DNA of 64,000 nucleotides from Ligula intestinalis (taxonomy: Eukaryota > Platyhelminthes > Cestoda > Diphyllobothriidea > Diphyllobothriidae). The notes beneath the pieces were generated by a model. That model was given only the letters and a program-made list of their open reading frames with translations. It was not told the origin of the DNA and searched no databases. The position numbers were made by a program, and so were the translations under genes. Shown piece after piece: positions 52,990-62,089 of the stretch; positions within the stretch are counted from its first letter, which is position 1, and every line of letters starts with the position of its first letter. The DNA lies in assembly GCA_036362985.1 (NCBI GenBank), contig JAYGXS010000002.1, positions 86,011,385 to 86,075,384 on the forward strand. The letters are read 5' to 3'.

Positions 52990-53345
52990 TCTTCTGTTTC
53001 ACCTGACATTGCCTCCTAGGAATTCTCTAAGATTCAGCTGAAAAACACGTAATTAAGTACGTGGATATTGAATCAGCTTGTATATTTTGAAAGGATACTC
53101 TTTTTCAGCAAGAAATAGTGTACACTTGTTAATTTATTAATCCAGATATTTTTCACCTAACATAGCCTCATAATTTCACCCGGCATAGCCTTATCTGAAT
53201 TATTGAAGATTCACGTATAAACCGCGTATTTAAGCACGTGAATGTTTATTTTAGATTGCAAATTTGCAAAAGATTTCACAATTTTCAACAAGATTCAGTT
53301 TACACTTGTTACAATATCAATCGATTTAGTTTTCATCCAGCGTAG
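52990..53345 (+). repeat. Tandem repeat of about 178 bp in the family 2 LINE 5' region
   Basis: Landmarks recur at a near-constant period. TTTCACCTGACATTGCC (about 52,997), TTTCACCCGGCATAGCC (about 53,174) and CATCCAGCGTAGACTCG (about 53,333) start units. CACGTAATTAAGTACGTG / CACGTATAAA..AAGCACGTG and TACACTTGTTA (53,121 and 53,301) recur inside them. Two diverged units and the start of a third lie just upstream of ORF1 at 53,531, like the 5' promoter monomers of some LINEs. Confidence 0.65.
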
Positions 53346-53530
53346 ACTCGTCAATTTTAGTTTCTGAATAATAGAAACTTTCTTGCATTGCCTTGCTTAA
53401 AAATATATGTAACTGCATATCCTTCTGACATTTTAAACTTCAATATGAAATCACAGTCAGTTTTTAGACGAAAATCCGCCTTAACGACCCTCTTGGTGTT
53501 AAATTTGTCCAACATCAACTAGTCTTAAAT

Positions 53531-54400
53531 ATGAAAAAACTGAATCTTGATGCTTTGGATACTTTTAATAATTTCATGCCTCAATATGGATGTTTCCTTA
53601 CGGTTCTTAGTACCATCTTTGATGGAAATGTCTCTTCGCTCACTTCTCAGCAATGTGAGAAATTAGAGCCCTTCATAAATTTGGTGTCTACTGAGACCTG
53701 TGACCGGCCAAAAAGAGTTATAATTTTCTTTCAAAGAATGTCCCAAAAAGTAAAATTCCGCTAGACGTCGCCTGTCAATTCCTTTACTCGTGTGGCTTTA
53801 ACTTTAAGGTCATAGAAGCTAAAAGATTGTCCTCTCGAAGCAAAAATCCGCCAATTTTGGTAAAATCTTTTTCGGTGATAGATGACAACCTCTTCTCTCA
53901 GCATGAGCGTTCAGCTCAATACCTGAAAAAACACAAGTTTTTTTATATGTAGGGATAAAACCCCCATGGAACGTAGGATTTCGCCTGCATCTGCAAAAAC
54001 TTATCCCTCTCCCACCCCTACTTTTCCAAATTTGGTATCTGAGGTGGACGCGAGTTCGCGTCCCTCCGGATAAGCAACAACGTTAAGTTCACCCGAAACC
54101 TCACTCACAATCCTTACCCCTGAGGCCGACGCAAGCTCACGTCCCTCCAGATCAGGGACAACGATAATTTCACCCGAAACCTCACCCGAAATCCTTACTC
54201 CTGACTCGAGTGAAATTCCGTCGCCTTCCGAGCGAACCTCGCCTGCTTAAGAGGCCAAACCTAATAGACCTAAAGGGGCCCCCTGTAAATCGAAGCCAAT
54301 TGCAAAAATCAGTAATTTACCTAATTATGGGAACCATACTAACATTTCAGAATCTACACCAGATGTAAACACTCACGTTTTCACTTTTCCGATCCACAAA
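53531..54400 (+). pseudogene. LINE family 2 ORF1 N-terminal half
   Basis: MKKLNLDALDTFNNFMPQYG, IFDGNVSS, CEKLEPFINLVSTETCDRPK, then after a frame break the RRM-like CGFNFKVIEAKRLSSRSKNP, PILVKSFSVIDDNLFSQHER. A stop-containing linker around 53,950-54,270 follows, with two near-identical segments (GAGGTGGACGCGAGTTCGCG at 54,040 and GAGGCCGACGCAAGCTCACG at 54,121). The homologous intact protein is at 60,779-62,077. Confidence 0.7.
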
Positions 54401-55450
54401 ATGGCCCAGAATTCACAATTAATTCACTCTTATAATTTTGTGAATAGCTTCTCGCAACCTTCTATGCCATTTTCGAATGCCTGTCCTCCGAAAAACAATG
54501 CTGACACTTCAGCATCTATAGCAGATATAAATACTCGCGTTTGTTATTTTCCAAACCAGCAAATTGCCCAAAATCAACACATAATTAAATCTACTTATGA
54601 TCATTGTATTCCATACCCATTAAGGTCATTATCAAACGTGCGTTTTCTGAAAAATTATGCTGACTCTTATCATAATCCTTTTTTACGACCGCCTCTTACT
54701 TTTCTTACTCTTCAAATCGGGGACCCTTTCCACAATTTTCAAGCAAATCTGCCGCCATACAATAATCCTAATATATTTAACAATTATATTTCAGCTAATT
54801 GTATACCACAGCAATCTTGCTTTCCGCCTTTTGATTCTGCCGGTTCCCTTTCCGCTACCAAGTATTCCTTTTTTATAAATACTGACGAGCGTAACATGCA
54901 TCTCAGGGATACGCTCAGTATAGTTTCTCTGAATGCGAGATCAGTTGTAAATAAAATGACAGAGCTCAGAACAGTAGCTTTTGAGCTTGATCCAGATGTT
55001 AATTGTATCACTGAATCTTGGGCTCAATCTCTTATCCGTGACTCAATGCTCGCTATAGATAATTTTATTTTGTACCGACATGACTGCATTGAAAAACGTG
55101 GCGGTGGTTGCCTTCTTTATATCAAATCATTTTTTGTACATTTCCCGTTTCATCTGAGCATTTCATCGTTTTCGGGAGATGTTTGCTTTATTTCAGTCAT
55201 CCTCCCGTACAATAAAAAAGTTCTAATTGGCTCTGTCTATAATCCCCCATGTTATTATGGTAATGAAAGTGCACTCTGCGAACTGTTTGCAAAAGTTGCC
55301 GAAGCTGAAGTTGATGAAAAAATAATCAAAGGTGATTTTAATCTGCCAGACGTTGACTGGGAGGTAAATAATTGTCCGCCAAAATTTAAAAAAATAGGTA
55401 GAAACTATAAACTTTGCAAACATGTCACAACTGGTCAGCTCAGTGACTAG
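54401..55450 (+). pseudogene. LINE family 2 Pro-rich ORF1 tail fused in frame to the endonuclease
   Basis: One open frame of 349 codons joins an Asn/Pro-rich region (to about residue 150) with the endonuclease: SLSATKYSFFINTDERNMHL, VSLNARSVVNKMTELRTVAF, CITESWA, KRGGGCLLYIKSF, SVYNPPCYY and IKGDFNLPDVDW. A frameshift at an A-run (about 55,388) separates the last block, which continues in another frame to TSDHALIQCCF at about 55,545. Similarity ends near 55,575, so the RT is missing. In sister copies the two regions are in different frames. Confidence 0.75.
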
Positions 55451-55575
55451 AAATAAGAGCAAATATAATTTAATTTTTACAAATGACGTCCACCGTCTCT
55501 TTATGAATTTTCATCATGATCTCTTCACAAGTGACCACGCATTAATTCAGTGTTGTTTTCCAGTCTCTCTTTTGG

Positions 55576-55954
55576 AAATGCGTTAAAAACATCGTAAGCG
55601 CGCGCTTCAAATTGCGGTTTGAATTTCTCGTCCTTCGTGGGAAATATTATTTTCGAGATTTCGGTTCACCTAGTCCTCTGGCGGACTTTCATTGTTAGCT
55701 ATTGGATTCACTTTCGCAATAACTCCACCCTCAGAAGACACGACAGGACATTAGTCAAAACGAACATCATCTCCGTCACTGCCTTCTGTCAACAATTCTC
55801 CCGGATTCCAGCTCTCTACAAACGGCTGAGTCGTTTCAATAACCTTTTTCATACAGTTGAACGCTTTATACATATTGCACAGAGCTTTAATATCGTTTAT
55901 CGTCAGTCTGATCTATTATGGGAGACAAAAATAAACGTGTCGATCAGCTTGTAA
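55576..55954. other. No recognisable gene
   Basis: It may be the body of the SINE whose tRNA-like head is at 55,955-56,035; no second copy was found in the window. Confidence 0.3.
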
Positions 55955-56035
55955 AAGCTGCGGCGCGAGAGGGACTCGAACCCAAAACGTGTCGTTCGTA
56001 GGTATCAGTCGTGACCACTTCACCATCAGCGTTGA
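55955..56035 (-). repeat. tRNA-like SINE head (perfect A and B boxes)
   Basis: On the minus strand TGGTGAAGTGG (A box, 56,015-56,025) and GGTTCGAGTCC (B box, 55,972-55,982) match the RNA polymerase III consensus at tRNA spacing. I could not fold matching acceptor arms, so it is better called a SINE head than a tRNA gene. Confidence 0.55.
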
Positions 56036-56280
56036 CTGCTGACTGTTGACTTAATTTGGTTTAAAACCCCTAGTCGCAATTTTGAGGGCAGAAATCGCAA
56101 GATTGATGCGATGAAATCACCCCCGCTAAAAGGGCTAAAAGTCTCTCGAGTTCAGTAGACTCAATTTACGAACACTAAGTTGAGCGTCTAATCAACTCCT
56201 CCACGAAGACACAGGATGACAGCAATCAAAATCGGTTATTAACAGTCAAAAGGCAATCCACTTTATTATTTGATTCATTA

Positions 56281-57321
56281 ATGGTCTGTTGTGAAAAGAT
56301 TGTGACGGAAAAATTTGAAACTATGTGCGATACAGCTTTAGAAGACGGGAAGGAATTTTCGCCAGTGCCTGCATTCGAAATCCCGACATCATCGCAACAA
56401 GGAAAAAAAGTCACGCCACCGCTCGGATTCGAACCCTGGATCCCCCGCGTAGAAGTCGAAAGCCTATCTCACTTCGCCATCACAGGATACTCCAATGGTT
56501 TCCAAATTCTCTTACTAACTACGGAAACTCGATCTAGAAGTTCTTTGAAATCTCCTCCTGCCAAGCGAACTAAAAGTCGTAAAAGTTTAAGGGATGTAAC
56601 TCATGAAGATGAAGCCTCCGTATCATATTTTGCCCTTTTGAACAAATTTACAAACCTTGAGAAGGTAGTTAATAGTCTTAGAGTGGAGATGAAGGAGCTG
56701 AAAATTTTTTCTCTACTTCTCCCTCGTGAGAGGAAACCGGCGATGCGTGAACTTGAGCGAGGAAACCTAACGTACGGAGAAAAAAAATCCCCCGCCGAAG
56801 TGTCTACGCACAAAAATGATCCAGCAGCCAGGGTGCTTGACGGAGTTGGTAGTCTGCCATGGACAGGGGAAACGGTCAACCCACTGGCTTCCAAGAGAAC
56901 AAAGAAGCGCTCTCGGGCTCCCAAAAAAGGCCAACTATGCCCAAGTGCTATTGTAAGTTGGCCGAGATTGAGCACAAGCCAAACAAAAAGGGCACCTTCG
57001 CAGGCCAAAACGAACAGAAGCGCTGAAACTCGAAGTGAATATATCCTAACAAACCCTAGAGAAGCAGAAGGGGACGACAGTCGGAAGGTGAGTACCACTC
57101 GTATAAACTGCATAGTCATAAAAGGCATGACAGAAGGTACTTCCGATACCCCGAAATCGAGATTAGAAGAGGACAGGAAGTTATTTAAAGAATATCTGAA
57201 ATTTCTCCTAAAGGGTAAGAAGAAAGTCCAAGTTCTAAAGGCATTCCGAATGGGACGTATAACAGACTCAAAAGATGAACAACGCCAACCAAGACCGTTG
57301 AAGGTTGTTCTGAAGAGTTAG
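56281..57321 (+). CDS. LINE family 1 ORF1 (copy 2), chimeric start and premature stop
   Basis: An open frame of 346 codons. Residues up to about 78 are translated SINE-like sequence. LINE ORF1 starts near SRSSLKSPPAKRTKSRKS, followed by NKFTNLEKVVNSLRVEMKEL (predicted coiled coil). The basic middle and VLKAFRMGRITDSKDE, RQPRPLKVVLKS come next, then TAG at 57,319-57,321 where the sister copy has Glu. Beyond it, the T-run at 57,380 has nine T instead of eight, breaking KVFFQ. The copy extends further into the N-terminus than the one at 10,310. Confidence 0.75.
   Translation: MVCCEKIVTEKFETMCDTALEDGKEFSPVPAFEIPTSSQQGKKVTPPLGFEPWIPRVEVESLSHFAITGYSNGFQILLLTTETRSRSSLKSPPAKRTKSRKSLRDVTHEDEASVSYFALLNKFTNLEKVVNSLRVEMKELKIFSLLLPRERKPAMRELERGNLTYGEKKSPAEVSTHKNDPAARVLDGVGSLPWTGETVNPLASKRTKKRSRAPKKGQLCPSAIVSWPRLSTSQTKRAPSQAKTNRSAETRSEYILTNPREAEGDDSRKVSTTRINCIVIKGMTEGTSDTPKSRLEEDRKLFKEYLKFLLKGKKKVQVLKAFRMGRITDSKDEQRQPRPLKVVLKS
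56420..56485 (-). repeat. Second tRNA-like SINE head
   Basis: On the minus strand TGGCGAAGTGA (56,469-56,479) and a perfect B box GGTTCGAATCC (56,425-56,435). It is shifted and divergent from the head at 55,955, but in the same orientation. It overlaps the 5' part of an open frame that runs into LINE ORF1. Confidence 0.5.
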
Positions 57322-57419
57322 GCTGAGGTCCAGCTATTGTTCAGCAGGAAACCAATACTTAGATACTCACACCCGACGGTTTTTTTTTCAGCGGGATATT
57401 TCCCCCGCGGAGCGGGAGA

Positions 57420-59683
57420 AATGGAGATGGCTAAAACTAGAACTCCACAGGACATCCGAACTCGACGAGAGCAATCTTCGAATTCTTAACAGGGAGATCG
57501 TCCATGTCCCGAGGTCACTGCTCTGGAGAAAGCCGATAACACTAACAGCCTAGTTGGGATGGACAACAGTCCGTCTCCATCAGCACCGACAGCTCCCTGC
57601 ATGCAATCTCACGCAAGAGGCAACCGCCTGCATAAAGTGGTGAATAAGTCTAAATTGACCTTTCTTTACACTAATACCCAAAGTCTTCCCTCAAAAATTG
57701 ATGAACTCTCGGCAGTACTTTCGGAGCGGAAACCTGATGTAGTTGCCATAATGGAAACATGGCTAAAAGCAGAAATCACAGATTCGAAGATTTCGATTCC
57801 AGCATACCAGCTTTTCCGCAAAGGCCGCCAAAACCGACAAGGAGGTGGGGTTGTCGTGTATGTCAGACCTAAAATCTCTGTTGTAGAAAGAGAACACACT
57901 CTAGCCCTGGAGTATGAGTCCGTCTGGTTAAAGATCAAGAAGGCGAATTCACAGAACCTTGAATTCCTGGCCGTTTACCGGCCACCAAACATTCTGAGTG
58001 GAGCCGACGACTCACTCCTTGGTCTGGTGAAGGAAGCTGCTAGCCACCAGGAGGTTCTCATCTTTGGTGACTTCAACGCCCCTGCAATTGAATGGAACAA
58101 CCTGACAGTTGAGGCGGCGTCAACTTCCTTTAGTTCCAAATTAACGGATCTCACGCTTGACATGTCTCTAGTTCAGAACGTTAAGGGCATAACCAGATTT
58201 CGAGAAAACCAGCGGGCTACTTGTTTGGATCTCATTTTCACGAAGGATTCGTCCTACATAGATGAAGTGCATTCAAGTGCTCCGCTCGGTAAGAGTGATC
58301 ATACGACGCTAATGTGGGAATACTCACTCCATACTCAACGGCTGAGGAAAAGGGAGGACCAGCCAAACATATGGAAGGCAGATTTCAATTGAATGAAGAA
58401 TGCACTATCGACCGTGAATTGGGACTGCCTACTCAAGGGGGATCTGGAGGTAGATTGGAGATCACTCAAGAGGGTTGCATTAGATCCGGTCAAGGTACAC
58501 AAGATGACTAGTCGTCCTGCCTGGTTGACGAGAGACCTTAACAGGCAACTGAAGAAGAAGAATTGGAAAAGGAAGTTATTCAGGAAAACTGTGTCGCCAG
58601 TACACCTCGAGGAATTCCAACGCCAAAGAAAAGCAGTAAAAAAATCAATTCGCCAGGCCAGGAAAAACTATGAATCAAGAATCCTCCAACATGCCGAAGA
58701 AAAGCCCAAAATTCTATTCCACTATATGAACAGTAGATTAAAAAACAAGGATCCTGTCGCAGAACTTACAAATGATGATGGCGGAGAAGTCGTTGAGAAT
58801 GACGAGAAGGCCGAGTACTGTAGCCAGTTCTTTTCCTCGGTATTCACTAGGGAAACCGAGCTTCATTTTGATAATGCCAACAGTGTTGTTGCAAACGCCG
58901 GCCCAGCACTTCATTCTATACTCTTTCCAACATCTGTAGTTGAGAGGGAGCTGCAGAGCCTCAAAGAAGCAAAGTCATCCGGTCCAAACAATATACCAGC
59001 CAAGTTCTTGAAAGAACTGGCAAGCGAACTCTCAGAGCCCCTAGCATATATCTTTCGTTCTTCATTTGAACTAGGAAAACTGCCATCTGAATGGAAAATG
59101 GCAAATATTTACCCGATATACAAGGGCGGAGCCCGAACGAAGGTCAACAATTACCGGCCCGTCAGCCTAACTTGCATTTGCTGTAAGGTGATGGAAACGA
59201 TAATTAAGAAGACGACAATGGAGTTATTGGAGGAGAACAACCTACTGTCAGGGCTCAAACACGGCTTCAGAAAGAACCATTCTTGCCTTTTCAGCCTTCT
59301 ACTCTCCACTTCGCAGTGGACTCGTGCACTAGATAAAGATGGTAAGGTTGACGTCATCTATACGGACTTCAAGAAGGCATTCGACAGCATCCCACATAAG
59401 CGTCTAATGTTTAAATTGTCAGAAATTGGCATAAGAGGAAACCTGCTGGCATGGATCACAGATTTTCTCACAGGGCGATCGCAAACTGTGTGCATCGGTG
59501 ACTCAAAGTCAAATCCTAAGTCTGTTCTGAGTGGCGTCCCCCAAGGCTCTGTCTTAGGGCCACTGCTCTTCCTTATCTATATCAACGACTGTGTCAACGA
59601 CCTGGGATGCAGCGCTATCATGTTTGCCGACGACGTCAAACTCTGGAGAGCCATTAGGTCTGACGCCGATAGGAAAGCGTTGG
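57420..59683 (+). pseudogene. LINE family 1 ORF2 (copy 2), two stops and a nested insert
   Basis: The endonuclease (57,559-58,392) has IMETWLKAE, GRQNRQGGGVVVYVRPK, GDFNAPAIEW and GKSDH. A TGA at 58,390-58,392 replaces Ser of the sister copy (DFNSMKN). The RT (58,393-59,683) has VNNYRPVSLTCICCKV, KHGFRKNHSC, DFKKAFDSIPHK, SGVPQGSVLGPLLF and MFADDVKLW, with the catalytic Asp pair intact. An earlier stop lies near 57,487 before MDNSPSPSAP. At 59,683 it is cut by family 3 sequence and resumes at 60,313. Confidence 0.88.
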
Positions 59684-60312
59684 TAATGCACCTCTTGGGC
59701 GCCTTCCAAGACCTCGAAGACCGGAAAAAACCTAAAGCAAACTCCCTATGTTGCAGCCAGTATTGGTTTTGTTTCAGGTTTTTTGTTTGGTCAATATTGG
59801 GCGAGATAAGAAATTTGTTTCAAATGAAAAAACCTGCCTTCAAAGGTATGATACAAACGGAATAAATGTACAGTTGTAAGCTGAGTTGACTCATCAGCGG
59901 GAGAACTGTTTCATATCGTTTAAAAACATTAGTTCCAGACGGAGAGGGTTGGCACAAGAACACAGTGTTCTCAGTCTTCCTTCAATGAATGTCGGCAAAA
60001 GTTGCGCGCTATCGGCTGAAAGGTAAGCAGACTGCGGGCTGCTGCTTCAGCCGCATTAGTCTTCAGCAGTGAAGCCTGGCGGGGTTCAAAGTCCACGAAC
60101 GCCATCAGAGTGAAAGAGAGATTCCACCGAGTCAGCACCCAAAATTCGTGAAAGTTGTCCTGAATGTAGAAAACTAGTTATAGCTCTCTTAAACATAGGG
60201 TAGTTTTGCTGGGTTTTAATACTTTTGGGCAGCTTATTCCAGATTGATATGGCATATACTGAAAAGAATTGCCGGTACTTAACTGTGCGTGCCATAGGAA
60301 GAAATAAAAATA
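59683..60312 (-). mobile_element. LINE family 3 3' UTR fragment nested in a family 1 LINE
   Basis: About 630 bases match 30,716-31,345 of the long family 3 copy very closely, from GGTAATGCACCTCTTGGGCG to CATAGGAAGAAATAAAAATA. It lacks the final roughly 45 bases of the 3' end that the other two copies keep. Flanking host sequence AGGAAAGCG and CGCTTC..AGAGAGTCTCAA shows at most a 2-3 base duplication. A minus-strand frame FLFLPMARTVKYRQF is the LINE C-terminus. Confidence 0.88.
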
Positions 60313-60470
60313 AAATACGCTTCAAGAGAGTCTCAATCGACTAAGCTGCTGGTCTGCTCGATGGCTTTTAAACTTCCACATTAGTAAGTGTGTGGTTTTA
60401 AGACTCCGTACTAGAAGGACTGATGAGCAGAAGGATTCCTTCCAATACCTCCTTGATGGACACCTTGAAC
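60313..60470 (+). pseudogene. LINE family 1 fragment after the nested insert
   Basis: It matches 7,150-7,300 (minus) of the first copy: RVSIDXAAGLLDGF-type frame with CVVLRLRTRRTDEQKDSFQY, LLDGHL. It ends abruptly near 60,470 in CACCTTGAACGCGG. The remainder of the element may lie beyond the family 2b element to the right. Confidence 0.75.
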
Positions 60471-60778
60471 GCGGTTTGTTCAAATTCGAAGATAAGTGAA
60501 GCTTTATATAAATTGATTTATATAAGAGAAGCAACGACTCAAAGTCTTTGGTTTTCTTAAATAAAATATCAGTAAGTAACAGTTGACAATCTTAGCCAAA
60601 ATCTGCTACCAAAATCCTTCGTTGATTTGGTCAGATATTGTCCTCTGTTTCATAGAACGCTGTACAAATCATTTGTTTTGTACTTCTAGTATTTTATAGT
60701 TTATTTGTCAAAAACACATTACTTAGACATATATTTAGCATTCAAAAATCCTTTACAGGAAAATTTTTATTAGAAACA

Positions 60779-62077
60779 ATGACCGACACGAAAGTTGTTG
60801 TGGATCAAGTCGATCTGTCAGCCCTCTTAAATTTAACAAACTTTATTGAAAAGTATGAACCTGTATTTAAGATTCTTAATTCACTTCTGGACTCCAATTC
60901 ATTTGAAAGCAACCTCACGAATTTACCTCAGATTGAGTCTGTAGTGCATTTAGTATCAACAGAAGTTTCAGATAGATCAAAATGTAGCTGTAATATAATC
61001 TTCCGCAACTTTCCTCAAACGAGTAATCCAATGGTAGCAATACAAAGCGTTTTTCAACAATGTGGGATAAGTATAGGCATAGTGTCTATCAAAAGACTAA
61101 ATTCGCGAAGTAAAAACAAACCGATTTTGCTTACATGTTCTTCCCACGCCGAAGCGCAAATGCTACTACAAAACTCTGAAATAAATAAGAGTTTCCGAAG
61201 TTTTAAAGCATATATAGGCCCTGACTTGACCCCAATGCAGCGCAGACAAGTTTTTCACAAAGACAAAGGGCGTAAACAAAGTCAGCCGCATATAGTCGTA
61301 GAGGACGGAAACACTCCACAAAATGCTACTTCAGAGGAACAATTAACGAGTTCCTCCTCATCTGGGAAGGAAAACGAAAACTATCAACGTAGCATCAGCT
61401 TAGATGACTTGAGAGCGACTTCTTCATATTATAATAATGACAAACCGAAAGCAAATAATAAACCTGCCGAAGCAATTAAGGGAAAGAATAAGGTCCAAAC
61501 AAAAAGACCCCGAAATAGTACAACCGCATTAGACATGACCAACACTTATCCTGAATCTAATCAAGATACACTGATGAATAACAACACACGTCTAAACATG
61601 TCCATAAATAGCAATACCAGTCCGAGCTCAACGAACCAAAGTAGTAAACCAGTGTTAGATTATCTCCACCGAACAACCCAGAATAGACCACCAGTCCCAA
61701 ACAAAATTTCATATCAAAACAAATTTCCGTATTTAAATGCACACCTTAAAATGACACCTAACCCCTTCTCTCAACCCATGTATCCTAGCCCATACACAAG
61801 ACGACCACCGCACACCCAACCCTTTCAATACAACACACACAATCAAATCCCACCTCGCACAACACCATACCCTCCGATAGTTACACAATGCCATCGAATT
61901 CCACCACTCTCATCACCAATTTTTCCCAATAATGCACAATTCGCCACAAATAGTCCAACACCACCATATTATCCACCAATCACACAATTTCCGCACATGA
62001 GCCCTCAACACAATCAACCAAGTAATAGGAATCCATTTTTTCACAACAGATTCCAGCTTTTGTATCCGACACCATAA
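60779..62077 (+). CDS. LINE family 2b ORF1, intact
   Basis: Four hundred and thirty-two codons with no interruption. An N-terminal helical domain is VDLSALLNLTNFIEKYEPVF, IESVVHLVSTEVSDRSKC. An RRM-like domain is CNIIFRNFPQTSNPMVAIQS, FQQCGISIGIVSIKRLNSRS, KPILLTCSSHAEAQMLLQN, then IGPDLTPMQRRQVF. A Ser/Asn-rich linker with a basic KGKNKVQTKRPR follows, and a Pro/His-rich tail (PPHTQPFQY, QIPPRTTPYPPI, HMSPQHNQPSNRNPFF) ends it. The domain order matches the broken ORF1 copies at 43,636 and 53,531. It probably binds element RNA. It is the best preserved ORF1 of this kind here. Confidence 0.82.
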   Translation: MTDTKVVVDQVDLSALLNLTNFIEKYEPVFKILNSLLDSNSFESNLTNLPQIESVVHLVSTEVSDRSKCSCNIIFRNFPQTSNPMVAIQSVFQQCGISIGIVSIKRLNSRSKNKPILLTCSSHAEAQMLLQNSEINKSFRSFKAYIGPDLTPMQRRQVFHKDKGRKQSQPHIVVEDGNTPQNATSEEQLTSSSSSGKENENYQRSISLDDLRATSSYYNNDKPKANNKPAEAIKGKNKVQTKRPRNSTTALDMTNTYPESNQDTLMNNNTRLNMSINSNTSPSSTNQSSKPVLDYLHRTTQNRPPVPNKISYQNKFPYLNAHLKMTPNPFSQPMYPSPYTRRPPHTQPFQYNTHNQIPPRTTPYPPIVTQCHRIPPLSSPIFPNNAQFATNSPTPPYYPPITQFPHMSPQHNQPSNRNPFFHNRFQLLYPTP

Positions 62078-62089
62078 GTGTTGCTCTTA

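Noticed and set aside
54401..55450. A host gene encoding a Pro/Asn-rich endonuclease
   Set aside because: Both halves match other family 2 LINE copies in the window, so it is a LINE fragment in a fortuitously continuous frame.
55955..56485. Functional tRNA genes
   Set aside because: A and B boxes are good, but I could not pair acceptor and anticodon arms convincingly. SINE heads explain them better.
60500..60530. Short AT-rich palindrome (TTATATAAA..TTTATATAA)
   Set aside because: Nine-base arms in AT-rich DNA are expected by chance and have no supporting context.
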